64,000 nt of DNA from Micromonospora chokoriensis (GCF_900091505.1 NZ_LT607409.1:4526001-4590000); one strand, 5' to 3'; counted from the stretch's first letter, positions 1-8,790 are shown. A program made the numbers and translations. Notes: generated by a model from the letters alone, not told the origin.

Positions 1-111
1 CGCTACGACCGACGGCTCGACCTCACCGACGACGAGCTGGCCGGAATCCGTACCGTCGACGACGCCCTGGCGGTGTTCCGGGCGTCGCTGTCGACCTCCG
101 CAGATGGTTGA
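1..111 (+). CDS. Acyl carrier protein, C-terminal fragment (5' end outside window)
   Basis: The open frame runs from the window edge to TGA at 109-111. It encodes about 36 residues with the acidic, helical pattern typical of the last helix of an ACP (LDLTDDELAGIRTVDDALAV). The Ser-bearing DSL motif for the phosphopantetheine arm would lie upstream and cannot be checked. The downstream ketoacyl synthase starts inside this gene (8-base overlap), which fits a carrier protein that feeds the condensing enzymes. A peptidyl carrier domain cannot be excluded from this tail alone. Confidence 0.6.
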   Translation, partial: RYDRRLDLTDDELAGIRTVDDALAVFRASLSTSADG

Positions 112-1210
112 GCGACGGGTCGCTCAGCTCACCGGCGTACACGCGATCAGTGCCCTGGGTCGGGGCGCCGAGGCGCAGCTCGCCGGCGCGCTGGCCGGTG
201 TCGCGGCGTTCGGGGCGGTACGCCGCTTCGACACCGCCGCCCGCCGGGTCACCGTGGCGGCCACCCTGCCCGATGTCGGTGCGCTGCCCGACGAACTGAC
301 CGCCGCCGTCGACGCGGCCTGCCACGCGGCCGGTCTCACCGCCGCGCAGCGCGTCGGATGCCCCCTGCTGCTCGCCGTGCACGGCGGGCCGGCGGGGCCG
401 GCTCTCGCCCCGGGCGCGCTCGCCGGCCAGCTCGCGGTCCGCTGTGGACTGTCCGGGCACACCCGCGTCTACACCAGCGCGTGTGTGTCGGCGAGTACGG
501 CGATCGCCGACGCGGCGACGCTGATCGCCCGGGGTGACGTCGACCGGGTGGTGGTCGCCGCCGGATATCTGGTGGAGTCCGACCAGTTCGCGCTCTTCGA
601 CGCCGGTCGAGCCCTCGCGGTCGACGGTGCGGTCCGCCCGTTCAGCGCCCACCGGCGGGGGTTGCTGCTCGGTGACGGGGTGGCCGCGGTGGTCCTGGAG
701 TCCAGCGTCGGGCGTCGGCACGGGGTCGAACCGCTGGCCACCGTCGCCGGCTGGGGGCGGGCCGGGGACGCCTTCCACCCGTGCCAGCCGGACCCGACCG
801 GGGCCGGGCTGGCCCGTGCTGTCGACGCCGCGCTGCGCCGGTCCGGGCTGCCGGCCCGGGCCGTCGGCTACGTCAACGCCAACGCCACCGGCACCCCACA
901 GAGCGACGCTGCCGAGGCCGCCGCCCTGCACCGGGCGCTCGGCGACCACGCGGCGCGGGTGCCGGTCAGCTCCACCAAGTCGGTGCACGGGCATGCGCTG
1001 GAGGCGTCCGGGCTGCTCGAACTCGTGGTCACCGCGCTCGCGCTCCGCGACGGTGCGCTGCCGGTCAACGCCGGTTGGCTGGCCCCGGACGAGGCCTGCC
1101 CGCTGGACGTCGTCGTCGACCGGCCCCGCGCGACGACCGCGACCCACGCGTTGACACTCAACGCGGCGTTCGGCGGCGCCAACACGGCACTCCTGGTCGG
1201 CGTGCCATGA
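104..1210 (+). CDS. Beta-ketoacyl synthase with altered active site (Cys-Asn-His)
   Basis: A 368-residue thiolase-fold condensing enzyme of the KAS I/II type. The nucleophile is Cys127 in TSACVSAST. The second catalytic position, normally His in VNAHGT, is Asn260 (VNANATGT). The third, in STKSVHGH, keeps His297. Both His normally support malonyl decarboxylation, so this protein may be impaired in that step and act as primer-loading or chain-length partner; that is inference. The ATG start overlaps the ACP stop, and the stop overlaps the next gene by ATGA, so it is translated as part of the operon. A second, fully canonical KS lies at 3386-4624. Confidence 0.85.
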   Translation: MVERRVAQLTGVHAISALGRGAEAQLAGALAGVAAFGAVRRFDTAARRVTVAATLPDVGALPDELTAAVDAACHAAGLTAAQRVGCPLLLAVHGGPAGPALAPGALAGQLAVRCGLSGHTRVYTSACVSASTAIADAATLIARGDVDRVVVAAGYLVESDQFALFDAGRALAVDGAVRPFSAHRRGLLLGDGVAAVVLESSVGRRHGVEPLATVAGWGRAGDAFHPCQPDPTGAGLARAVDAALRRSGLPARAVGYVNANATGTPQSDAAEAAALHRALGDHAARVPVSSTKSVHGHALEASGLLELVVTALALRDGALPVNAGWLAPDEACPLDVVVDRPRATTATHALTLNAAFGGANTALLVGVP

Positions 1211-1776
1211 CCGACCTCGGGTCCGAGCGATCCTCCGACCTCCGCACCCACGAAGCCGGATCGACGACAGGACCAGAGGCGGGCGTGCTGGCGCGGGCGC
1301 GGTGGCCGGAGGCCGGCGACGACGGGCCGGCGCCGGGAGTCGCGGGGTTCGTGTCCTCGCCGTTCGCGCCCGTGGTGGTGGCGGTGGCGGAACGGTGCCT
1401 GCGACGGCGGTACGGGACGGCGGGGGTGCCCGTCGGGGTGCGGACCGGGATCGTGCTGGTCAGCGCCAGTGGTGACCGCGTCAGCGCGGAGCACGTACGG
1501 GCGACCGTCGAGGACGGCGGACGGATCGGGCCGCTGTTCTTCTTCCAGTCCGTGCCCAACAGCGTCGCCGGGCACGTCGCGGCGCGCTGGGGACTGCGCG
1601 GGCCGGTGGTCTGCCTGAGCCCGACCGGTGACCCGTACGCCGACGGCGTCGCCGAGGCGGACCTGCTCCGCGACGACGGCGACGCCGACGAGGTGTTGCT
1701 GATCCTGATCGAACAGGCACCCGACGCGCCCACCGAGGCGGTCGCGGTGCTGCTGGGGGGAGAGGGACGACCATGA
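1207..1776 (+). CDS. Ketoacyl-synthase-like N-terminal-domain protein
   Basis: A 189-residue protein whose second half resembles the stand-alone 'ketoacyl-synthase N-terminal-like' family (PF13723 type), found as a small companion of condensing enzymes in aryl-polyene-like and type II pathways. Visible hallmarks are GFVSSPFAP, then FFQSVPNSVAGHVAARWGL and GPVVCLSPTGD. There is no catalytic Cys or His set, so a structural or chain-length role is more likely than catalysis. The first ~45 residues are low-complexity and polar. It overlaps both neighbours by ATGA. The family call rests on motif memory and is moderately secure. Confidence 0.6.
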   Translation: MTDLGSERSSDLRTHEAGSTTGPEAGVLARARWPEAGDDGPAPGVAGFVSSPFAPVVVAVAERCLRRRYGTAGVPVGVRTGIVLVSASGDRVSAEHVRATVEDGGRIGPLFFFQSVPNSVAGHVAARWGLRGPVVCLSPTGDPYADGVAEADLLRDDGDADEVLLILIEQAPDAPTEAVAVLLGGEGRP

Positions 1777-3389
1777 GGAAACGAGGACTACGCGCCGCCC
1801 TGGCCGCGGACCCCGAGGTGGGCGCGGGCAACGTCCTGGCCCGGGTGTTGGCGCACGGCGCCGACCCGGACGGCCCCGGGTTGACGTTCGACACCGCCGT
1901 CGACGGGCACCCGGCCGAGGCACCGCTCACGCTGGGCCGGCTCGACGAGCGGGTCGCCGCCCGCGCCGCCTGGCTGCACGAGCGCGGGGTACGCCCCCGT
2001 GACCCGGTCGCCGTGTGGGCCACCGCCGCCGCCGACATGGTGCTCAGCTACCTGGCGTTGGCCCGGCTCGGCGCCATTGCGGCGTTGATGAACGGCAAGC
2101 TCCGCCCGGAGATCGCCGCCGAGTACATCCGCCGGCTGCGGGGCGTCGGGGTGCTCGCCGACGACGAGCACACCGCGCTGCTGGCCGGGCACGACCTCGG
2201 CGTACCGCTGCTCGGCACTCCCGCGCAGGCCGGCGGCGGCGACCCGTCCGCCGCCCCGGCGCACTACCGGCACCACCCGGACGACCCGATCGTGATCACC
2301 CACACCTCCGGGACGACCGGGGTGCCCAAGGCGGTGCTGCACTCGCACGCCAGCCTCTTCGCCGCCACCCGGCACCTGCTCACCATGCCCCAGGCGCAGG
2401 GCACCCACCGGATCCTCAACGCGTTGCCCGCCCCGCACACCGCGACGGTGTTGATGGTCAACCAGGCGCTGGGCAACTCCGCTCAGATGCTTCTGCTGTC
2501 CGAACAGGACGGTGAGCGGGTGCTCGACGCCGTCCAACGCTGGCGTCCCGACGGTGTGTTCGGCTTCTCGGTCACCTGGGCCGAGTTGGCCCGCTTCGAC
2601 CTGTCCGGGTACGACCTGGACTCGGTGCGGCTGTGGTTCAACACCGGCGACGCGTCGCACGAGCCGCACATCCGCCGCCTCGTCGCCGTCGGCTGGCACG
2701 ACACCGTCACCCGCGACGGCGTGGCGAGGGTGCCCGGGTCGGTCTTCATCGACGGGCTGGGCTCCAGCGAGATGGGGCACTCGATGTTCCACATCACCCA
2801 CCGCGCCGACACCGACCGGTACGGCCGCTGCATCGGTCGCCCGTACCGGTTCGCCACCGTCGCGGTGCTCGACGCCGACGGCGAACCGGTGCCGACGGGT
2901 GAGGTGGGTTTCCTCGGCATCGACTCGCCGTCGCTGTTCCGTGGCTACTGGAACGACTCGGCCACCACGTACCGGTTCCGTCAGCGCGGCTGGTACCTGA
3001 CCGGCGACCTGGTCCGCGCCGACGCCGACGGCCGTTACTACCACCTCGACCGGGCGGTGGACTCGGTGGAGACCGGTGACGGGCGACGCCTCTACACCGC
3101 GTTGAGCGAGGAGCGGATCCTCGCCGCCTGCCCGGACGTCACCGACTGCACAGTGGTGATCGTCGCCGAGGCCGGTGAGGTGGTCACCGACGTGTTGCTG
3201 GAGTTGGCCGCCGGCGCCGACGAGGCCGAGGACCGCACCGAGCGGGTCCGCACGGCCCTCGGCCCGGACGTCGGCGCGACGGTGCGTCGGGTCGTGCCGG
3301 TGCGTTCCGCCGACATCCCGGTCACCGTGACCGGCAAGGTCCGCAAGGTGGTCCTGCGGGAGCGCTACCTCACCGAGGCTGTCTCGTGA
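1773..3389 (+). CDS. Acyl-AMP ligase / acyl-CoA synthetase (ANL superfamily)
   Basis: A 538-residue adenylate-forming enzyme. The P-loop motif THTSGTTGVPKAVLHSH is at about residues 173-190, the linker region reads GWYLTGDLV, and the C-terminal lysine motif is TVTGKVRKVVLRERY. It should activate a carboxylic acid as acyl-AMP and pass it to CoA or to the ACP encoded upstream; the substrate is not readable. The position between two ketoacyl synthases suggests supply of a starter acyl group. ATG start and TGA stop overlap both neighbours. A second ANL enzyme lies at 16681-18240. Confidence 0.85.
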   Translation: MRKRGLRAALAADPEVGAGNVLARVLAHGADPDGPGLTFDTAVDGHPAEAPLTLGRLDERVAARAAWLHERGVRPRDPVAVWATAAADMVLSYLALARLGAIAALMNGKLRPEIAAEYIRRLRGVGVLADDEHTALLAGHDLGVPLLGTPAQAGGGDPSAAPAHYRHHPDDPIVITHTSGTTGVPKAVLHSHASLFAATRHLLTMPQAQGTHRILNALPAPHTATVLMVNQALGNSAQMLLLSEQDGERVLDAVQRWRPDGVFGFSVTWAELARFDLSGYDLDSVRLWFNTGDASHEPHIRRLVAVGWHDTVTRDGVARVPGSVFIDGLGSSEMGHSMFHITHRADTDRYGRCIGRPYRFATVAVLDADGEPVPTGEVGFLGIDSPSLFRGYWNDSATTYRFRQRGWYLTGDLVRADADGRYYHLDRAVDSVETGDGRRLYTALSEERILAACPDVTDCTVVIVAEAGEVVTDVLLELAAGADEAEDRTERVRTALGPDVGATVRRVVPVRSADIPVTVTGKVRKVVLRERYLTEAVS

Positions 3390-4624
3390 GTGCCCTGATC
3401 ACCGGGATGGGTCTGTTCACCCCGGTCGGGCGGGGTGTCGAGGAGACCTTCGAGGCGCTGACCACCGGGCGTTCCGGGTTGACCCGCCCGCCCGACGGGC
3501 ACCCGGCGGCGCAGTCGCTGGACGTCGCCGGTCTGCTGCCCGACGTCGACCCGCGCACCGTCGCCTCCGGGCCGGAGACCCGGGTGCTGGACCGGATCGT
3601 GGTGCTCGCCCTGCTCGCCGCCGCCGACGCTCTCGCCGACGCCGGCATCGAGGTGGGCCGCGACGTCGACCCCGAGCGGATCGGGGTGATCGTCGGAGGG
3701 GTCGGCGGCATGGCCACGCTGGAGGCGCAGGTGCTGGCCCGCGCCGCCCGGGGGCGGGCGGCCGTCAGCCCGTACCTGCTCACCGGGATCCTGCCGAACA
3801 TGCCGGCGGCGCGGATCGCCATCGCGCACGGCATCCGGGGTTACAGCTCGTCGGTCGGCACCGCCTGCGCCTCCGGTGCGCAGGCGGTCGCCGACGCGGT
3901 GCGGCTGATCGCGACCGGGGAGGCCGACGTGGTGCTCTGCGGGGCCAGTGAGGCGCCGCTGTTCCCGACCTTCGCGGACACCTTCGGCAACGCGCGGGCC
4001 CTGGCCCGTGCCGGCACCGACCCGGCCCGCGCCAGCCGGCCGTTCGACACCTCCCGCAGCGGCTTCGTGCTGGCCGAGGGCGCCGCGCTGCTGGTCCTGG
4101 AGAACGCCGAGCACGCCGCCGCGCGCGGGGTGAGCGGGTACGCCGAGGTGGCCGGCTTCGGGGCGAGCACCGACGCGTACCACCCGACCGCGCCCCGCCC
4201 GGACGGCGCCGGCGCGGCCGCCTGCATCCGCCGGGCGCTGCGCAGCTCCGGTGTGCCGGCGGCGGCCGTCGGTTACGTCAACGCGCACGGCACCGCCACG
4301 AAGCGCGGCGACATCGCGGAGACCACCGCCCTCGCGGACGTCTTCGGTGTCGGCGGCGTTCCGGTCAGCTCCACCAAAGCGCTCACCGGCCACCTGCTCG
4401 GCGCGTCCGGTGTCCTGGAGACGGCGGCCACCGCGTTGGCGCTCGGCCGAGGGCTGCTGCCGCCGACGTACCACCTCGACGACCCGGACCCGGCCTGCCC
4501 GGCGGACCACATTCGTGGCACGCCGCGCAAGGCCGACCCGGAGTACGCGGTGACGAACTCGTTCGGGTTCGGCGGTCAGAACGTGAGCCTGCTGCTCGCG
4601 CGTGTCGCCGAGCCGAGGAGGTGA
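3386..4624 (+). CDS. Beta-ketoacyl-ACP synthase II-type condensing enzyme
   Basis: A 412-residue KAS II-like protein with a complete triad: Cys161 in VGTACASGAQ, His301 in VNAHGTAT, and His336 in STKALTGHLLGASG. The C-terminal NSFGFGGQN motif is also present. It should perform decarboxylative condensation of malonyl-ACP with an acyl chain. GTG start overlaps the ligase stop. In combination with the Cys-Asn-His homologue and the KS-like partner, it suggests a small type II chain-building system making a short acyl or polyene unit. Confidence 0.88.
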   Translation: MSALITGMGLFTPVGRGVEETFEALTTGRSGLTRPPDGHPAAQSLDVAGLLPDVDPRTVASGPETRVLDRIVVLALLAAADALADAGIEVGRDVDPERIGVIVGGVGGMATLEAQVLARAARGRAAVSPYLLTGILPNMPAARIAIAHGIRGYSSSVGTACASGAQAVADAVRLIATGEADVVLCGASEAPLFPTFADTFGNARALARAGTDPARASRPFDTSRSGFVLAEGAALLVLENAEHAAARGVSGYAEVAGFGASTDAYHPTAPRPDGAGAAACIRRALRSSGVPAAAVGYVNAHGTATKRGDIAETTALADVFGVGGVPVSSTKALTGHLLGASGVLETAATALALGRGLLPPTYHLDDPDPACPADHIRGTPRKADPEYAVTNSFGFGGQNVSLLLARVAEPRR

Positions 4625-4698
4625 TCGACGCGACATCCCGGGCGGGCACGCCCGGACGGCAGGACGGGGGGAATTGTGTGGGAGGGGTTTCAGGGGAC

Positions 4699-5790
4699 AT
4701 GGACATCCGTGGTATCGACCACATCGAACTCTACGTGGGGGACGCCCGACAGGCGGCCTTCTACTTCAGCACCGCCGTCGGCTTCGACGTCTGCGGCCAG
4801 GGTGGCCCGGAGACCGGGCTGGACGGGCAGCGCTCACTGCTGCTCTGCCACGGCGACATCCGGTTGCTGCTCACCTCCGGGCTGAGCGCCGAGCATCCGG
4901 CGGCGCGGTACGTGCAGCGTCACGGCGACGGCATCGCTGTCGTCGCGGTCGAGGTCGACGACGTGGCGTCCGCGTACGCCGAGCTGGTGGCTCGCGGCGC
5001 GACGGCGGTGACGCCACCGACCACCCGCACCGGCGCGGACGCCGAGGTGGTGTTCGCCGAGGTGGACGGGTTCGCCGACGTGCGGCACCGGTTGGTGCAG
5101 CGCCGTGGGGACCGGGCGGACTTCCTGCCCGGGGCCATCACACCGACGCCGCCGTCGGCGCAGGAGCACCCGCCGGTGCTCGCCGAGATCGACCACCTCG
5201 CGGTCTGCGTGCCACCCGGTCAGCTCGACGACACGGTGCGCCACTTCGAGTCGCTGTTCGACTTCGCGCAGATCTTCGAGGAGCACATCGAGGTCGACGG
5301 GCAGGGGATGAACTCGAAGGTGGTGCAGAGCGGATCCGGTCGGGTGACGGTGGTGCTGCTGGAACCGGACCGGGCCCGGCGCCCGGGGCAGATCGACGCG
5401 TTCCTCGACCAGCACGCCGGTGGGGGAGTGCAGCACCTGGGCCTGCGCACCGACGACATCCTCACCGCCGTCGAGGCGCTGGGCCGGCGCGGGGTGCGCT
5501 TCGCGGGCACCCCGGGCAGCTACTACGACGCCCTGGAGGCCCGGGTCGGTCGGGTGGACGCGCCGCTGGAGCGGCTGCGTGAGCTGGGCGTCCTCGTCGA
5601 CTCCGACCACGACGGCCAACTGTTGCAGATCTTCGCCGAGTCGATGCACGTGCGCCGCACCCTGTTCCTGGAGCTGATCGAACGGCGCGGCGCGCGGGGC
5701 TTCGGCAGCGGCAACATCAAGGCGCTCTACGAGGCCAAGGAACGGGAACTCGCCACCGTGGCGGCCACCCCGCAGGGGGTGGGCGCATGA
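4699..5790 (+). CDS. hmaS: 4-hydroxymandelate synthase (HPPD-family non-heme iron dioxygenase)
   Basis: A 363-residue two-domain vicinal-oxygen-chelate dioxygenase converting 4-hydroxyphenylpyruvate to 4-hydroxymandelate, the first step to 4-hydroxyphenylglycine. Fe ligands are His166, His246 and Glu325, matching H161/H241/E320 of the Amycolatopsis enzyme by a constant offset. MNSKVVQS followed by VTVVLLEPD resembles HmaS and lacks the P-x-N-E-P stretch of true HPPD. The end FGSGNIKALYEA also fits HmaS. I chose ATG 4699 because the conserved domain begins 4-7 residues later; the coupled GTG at 4621 would add a 26-residue non-conserved leader. The stop overlaps the next gene by ATGA. HPPD activity is the alternative. 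Confidence 0.82.
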   Translation: MDIRGIDHIELYVGDARQAAFYFSTAVGFDVCGQGGPETGLDGQRSLLLCHGDIRLLLTSGLSAEHPAARYVQRHGDGIAVVAVEVDDVASAYAELVARGATAVTPPTTRTGADAEVVFAEVDGFADVRHRLVQRRGDRADFLPGAITPTPPSAQEHPPVLAEIDHLAVCVPPGQLDDTVRHFESLFDFAQIFEEHIEVDGQGMNSKVVQSGSGRVTVVLLEPDRARRPGQIDAFLDQHAGGGVQHLGLRTDDILTAVEALGRRGVRFAGTPGSYYDALEARVGRVDAPLERLRELGVLVDSDHDGQLLQIFAESMHVRRTLFLELIERRGARGFGSGNIKALYEAKERELATVAATPQGVGA

Positions 5791-6698
5791 CCCCGCTCAC
5801 CGACGAGGAGCGGGCGCTGCTCCCCTCCGACGAGGACGTGCGCCACTACGCCGAGCACGGCTGGTACCTGTCGAAGAAGCTCTTCACCGACGACGAGGTG
5901 GACGCCCTCGCCGCCGCCACGCAGCGCTACTACGACGGTGAGCGGGACCGGCGGCTGCCGGTACGACCACCGAAGCTGGCCTACTGGGACCCGTCGAAGG
6001 GGCCGGTGCAGCGGCACAACGACTACGTCCACCACGAACACGACGGGCTCGGCGCGATCCTGCGCAAGCCGCTGATCGGCGCGGTCGCCGCCCGGCTCGC
6101 CGAGGCCGACGAGATCCGCGTCTTCCAGTCCACGCTGATCTACAAACCGCCGATCGACGGTGAGCCGAGCAACATCGTGCCCTGGCACTTCGACAAGCAC
6201 TACTGGGCGTCCTCGTCGTCGGAGAAGATGCTCACCGCGTTCATCCCGTTCCACGACTGCGGGGAGGAGATGGGCACCATCACCATGGTCGACGGCTCGC
6301 ACCGGTGGAAGGAGATCGGCGCGGACGACACGGTGGTGCGGCACTTCGCCGACCGGGACCGCGGCCAGCTGGAGGAGATGCTGGCGGAGAACGCCGCGTA
6401 CAACGGCGCGGAGATCCGCAAGATCCCGATGGTGATCCCCAAGGGACACGTGAGCTTCCACCACTGCCGCACCTACCACGGCAGCGGACCCAACGTCAGC
6501 GGTCGCCCCCGGCAGGCGATCTCGCTGCACCTGCAGGACGGCGACAACGCCTGGCGGGAGTATCCGCTCTCCGACGGCACGCTCGCCGCGTACAACCACG
6601 ACGTGCTGGTCCGGCGCACCCACGAGGGGCGACCGGACTACGCCGATCCCGACTACTGCCCGGTCATCTGGCGCCACCGCGCCCCGCAGGGAGGCTGA
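5787..6698 (+). CDS. Phytanoyl-CoA dioxygenase (PhyH) family Fe(II)/2-oxoglutarate oxygenase
   Basis: A 303-residue protein with the PhyH facial triad: HxD at His134-Asp136 (WHFDKHYW) and distal His231 in RTYHGSGPN, followed by an Arg-containing RPRQAIS stretch suited to 2-oxoglutarate binding. Such enzymes hydroxylate, halogenate or desaturate natural-product intermediates; the substrate here is unknown. It starts at ATG 5787 overlapping the hmaS stop and is followed one base after its stop by the DUF3050 remnant. Confidence 0.8.
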   Translation: MTPLTDEERALLPSDEDVRHYAEHGWYLSKKLFTDDEVDALAAATQRYYDGERDRRLPVRPPKLAYWDPSKGPVQRHNDYVHHEHDGLGAILRKPLIGAVAARLAEADEIRVFQSTLIYKPPIDGEPSNIVPWHFDKHYWASSSSEKMLTAFIPFHDCGEEMGTITMVDGSHRWKEIGADDTVVRHFADRDRGQLEEMLAENAAYNGAEIRKIPMVIPKGHVSFHHCRTYHGSGPNVSGRPRQAISLHLQDGDNAWREYPLSDGTLAAYNHDVLVRRTHEGRPDYADPDYCPVIWRHRAPQGG

Positions 6699-6699
6699 C

Positions 6700-6852
6700 A
6701 TGTCACGGTACGACTGGGGTAGGACGCACCCGGGCATCGAACGGTTGGAGCGGGCGGTGACCGACCGGCGCGACGCGGTGGTCAGGCACCCCCTCTACGC
6801 CAGCCTGGACACCCACGAGGCGCTGGTCACCTTCATGGAGGGACCGGCGTGA
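6700..6852 (+). CDS. Truncated DUF3050-like protein, 50 residues
   Basis: A short ORF from ATG 6700 to TGA 6850-6852. Its sequence, with HPGIERLE near the start and RHPLYASLDTHEALVTFMEG at the end, looks like the first ~50 residues of DUF3050 (heme-oxygenase-fold) proteins, which are about 230 residues long and continue from FMEH into HVFAVWDFM. Here the reading stops right at FMEGPA. The downstream E1 alpha starts at GTG 6849, inside the last codons, so the stub still couples translation to it. It may be a deletion scar now serving as a leader, or a small protein in its own right. Confidence 0.5.
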   Translation: MSRYDWGRTHPGIERLERAVTDRRDAVVRHPLYASLDTHEALVTFMEGPA

Positions 6853-7820
6853 CCGACGCCGACCCGGTCCGGCTCTACCGCACGGTCCGGCTGATCCGCC
6901 GGTTCGAGGAACGGGCGGTGGAGCTGGTCCACGGCGGGCAGATCGTCGGCGGCATCCACCCGTACCTCGGTCAGGAGGGGATCGCCGCCGGCGTCTGCGC
7001 CGCCCTGGGCGCCGACGACGTGCTCGCCGGCACCCACCGCGGCCACGGGCACGTGCTGGCCCGGGGCGCGGACCCGGCCCGGATGGTCGCCGAGCTGTGC
7101 GGCCGGGTCACCGGCCTCAACGCCGGCCGGGGCGGGTCGATGCACGCCGCCGACCTGAGCCTCGGTGTGCTCGGCGCCAACGCGATAGTGGGGGCCTCCG
7201 GCGCGATCGTCACGGGCGCGGTGTGGGCGCACCGCCGCCGAGGCCGTGACACCGTGGGGGTGAGCTTCTTCGGCGACGGCGCGGTCAACGAGGGGATGCT
7301 TCTGGAGGCGTTCAACCTGGCCGCGCTGTGGCGGGTGCCGGTGCTGTTCGTGTGCGAGAACAACGGCTACGCCACCACCATGCCGGTCGCCGGCGCGGTG
7401 GCCGGCAGCATCACCGACCGGGCCGCCGCGTTCGGCATCCCGGCCGTCGTGGTCGACGGCCAGGACCCCGAGGGGGTACGCGTCGCCGCAGCCGCCGCCG
7501 TCGACCGGATGCGCGCCGGGGGCGGCCCCGAGCTGATCGAGGCCCGCACCTACCGCTTCGACGTCCACCACACCTTCGAACACGCGGTACGCCTCGACTA
7601 CCGCACGCCCGACGAGGTGACCCGCGGTCGGGCCCGCGACCCGGTGGACATCCAGGGTGCGCGGCTCTCCGCCGCCGATCGGGCGGCGGTGGACGCCGAA
7701 ATCGAGGCGACGCTCGACGCGGCGGTGGACTTCGCCCTGACCAGCCCGCACCCCGACCCGGCCGACGCGACGGCGTACCTGTACGCCAGCGGCCTGACCG
7801 CCCGCACCGGAGGTGGTTGA
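6849..7820 (+). CDS. Thiamine-diphosphate dehydrogenase E1 component, alpha subunit
   Basis: A 323-residue E1-alpha of the pyruvate/acetoin dehydrogenase type. The ThDP-binding motif is visible as FFGDGAVNEG with ENNGYA downstream, and the loop GGSMHAAD precedes it. With the beta subunit it would decarboxylate a 2-oxoacid and hold the acyl or hydroxyalkyl carbanion on ThDP. No E2 or E3 gene accompanies it. The GTG start sits within the end of the DUF3050 stub. It is not the bkdA paralogue at 35476, which is longer and lies in a complete complex operon. Confidence 0.85.
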   Translation: MTDADPVRLYRTVRLIRRFEERAVELVHGGQIVGGIHPYLGQEGIAAGVCAALGADDVLAGTHRGHGHVLARGADPARMVAELCGRVTGLNAGRGGSMHAADLSLGVLGANAIVGASGAIVTGAVWAHRRRGRDTVGVSFFGDGAVNEGMLLEAFNLAALWRVPVLFVCENNGYATTMPVAGAVAGSITDRAAAFGIPAVVVDGQDPEGVRVAAAAAVDRMRAGGGPELIEARTYRFDVHHTFEHAVRLDYRTPDEVTRGRARDPVDIQGARLSAADRAAVDAEIEATLDAAVDFALTSPHPDPADATAYLYASGLTARTGGG

Positions 7821-7821
7821 G

Positions 7822-8790
7822 ATGCCCCGACTGTCGTACCGGCGGGCGCTGACCCGGGCCCTCGCCGACGAGTTGGCCCGCGACGAGGCGGTGTTCCTGC
7901 TCGGCGAGGACGTCCAGGTCGGGGCGTCGATGGTGACCACCGGCCTGGCCAAGCGGTTCGGCGTCGACCGGGTCCGCGACACCCCGTTGTCCGAGCAGGC
8001 GTTCACCAGCTTCGCCACCGGGGCGGCGCTGGCCGGGCTGCGGCCGGTGATCGAGTTCCAGATCCCGTCGCTGCTGTTCCTGGTCTTCGAGCAGATCGTC
8101 AACCACGCGCACAAGTTCCCGCTGATGACCGGTGGGCAGTGCGCGGTGCCGGTCACCTACCTGGTGCCCGGTTCCGGGTCGCGGACCGGCTGGGCCGGGC
8201 AGCACTCCGACCACCCGTACAGCCTCTTCGCGCACGTCGGCGTCGTCACCGTCGTACCGGCCACCCCGGCCGACGCCTACGGCCTGCTGGTCACCGCGAT
8301 CCGGCACGACGACCCGGTGGTGGTGTTCGCCCCCGCCGGCGCGATGGACGTACGCGACGACGTCGACGACCTGTCGCCGGTGCCGCTGGGCCGGGGGCGG
8401 ATCCACCGCGTCGGCGACGACGTGACGGTGGTCGCGATCGGGCACCTGGTGCACGACGCGCTCGCCGTCGCCGACGAGCTGGCCGGCCAGGTCTCGGTGG
8501 AGGTGTTCGACCCGCGCACCCTCTACCCGTTCGACATCGACGGTCTCACCGAGTCGGTGGCCCGCACCGGACGTCTCGTCGTGCTCGACGACGGCAACCG
8601 GTCCTGCGGGATGGCCGCCGAGATCATCGCCTCGGTGCTGGAGCGGGTGCGACTGCTCGCCCCGCCGCGCCGGGTCACCCGACCGGACGGCGCGGTGCTG
8701 CCGTTCGCGCCGGCCCTGGACCGCGCCGTGCAACCTGGCCGGGAGCAGCTCGCCACCGCCATCCACCTGACGATGAAGGACACCTCATGA
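7822..8790 (+). CDS. Thiamine-diphosphate dehydrogenase E1 component, beta subunit
   Basis: A 322-residue transketolase-like E1-beta with the family's LGEDVQVGAS and DTPLSEQAF segments and a C-terminal transketolase domain (FDPRTLYPFD). ATG 7822 is preceded by GGAGGT at 7809-7814 and is preferred over an in-frame GTG nine bases upstream. It pairs with the preceding alpha gene; one base separates that stop from this start. The stop overlaps the ATP-grasp gene by ATGA. Confidence 0.85.
   Translation: MPRLSYRRALTRALADELARDEAVFLLGEDVQVGASMVTTGLAKRFGVDRVRDTPLSEQAFTSFATGAALAGLRPVIEFQIPSLLFLVFEQIVNHAHKFPLMTGGQCAVPVTYLVPGSGSRTGWAGQHSDHPYSLFAHVGVVTVVPATPADAYGLLVTAIRHDDPVVVFAPAGAMDVRDDVDDLSPVPLGRGRIHRVGDDVTVVAIGHLVHDALAVADELAGQVSVEVFDPRTLYPFDIDGLTESVARTGRLVVLDDGNRSCGMAAEIIASVLERVRLLAPPRRVTRPDGAVLPFAPALDRAVQPGREQLATAIHLTMKDTS

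Noticed and set aside
868..1923. Long antisense open frames opposite real genes, for example 868-1923 on the - strand
   Set aside because: They are a by-product of G/C at third codon positions. Their translations are Arg/Pro/Gly-rich with no domain, while the + strand frames carry clear motifs.
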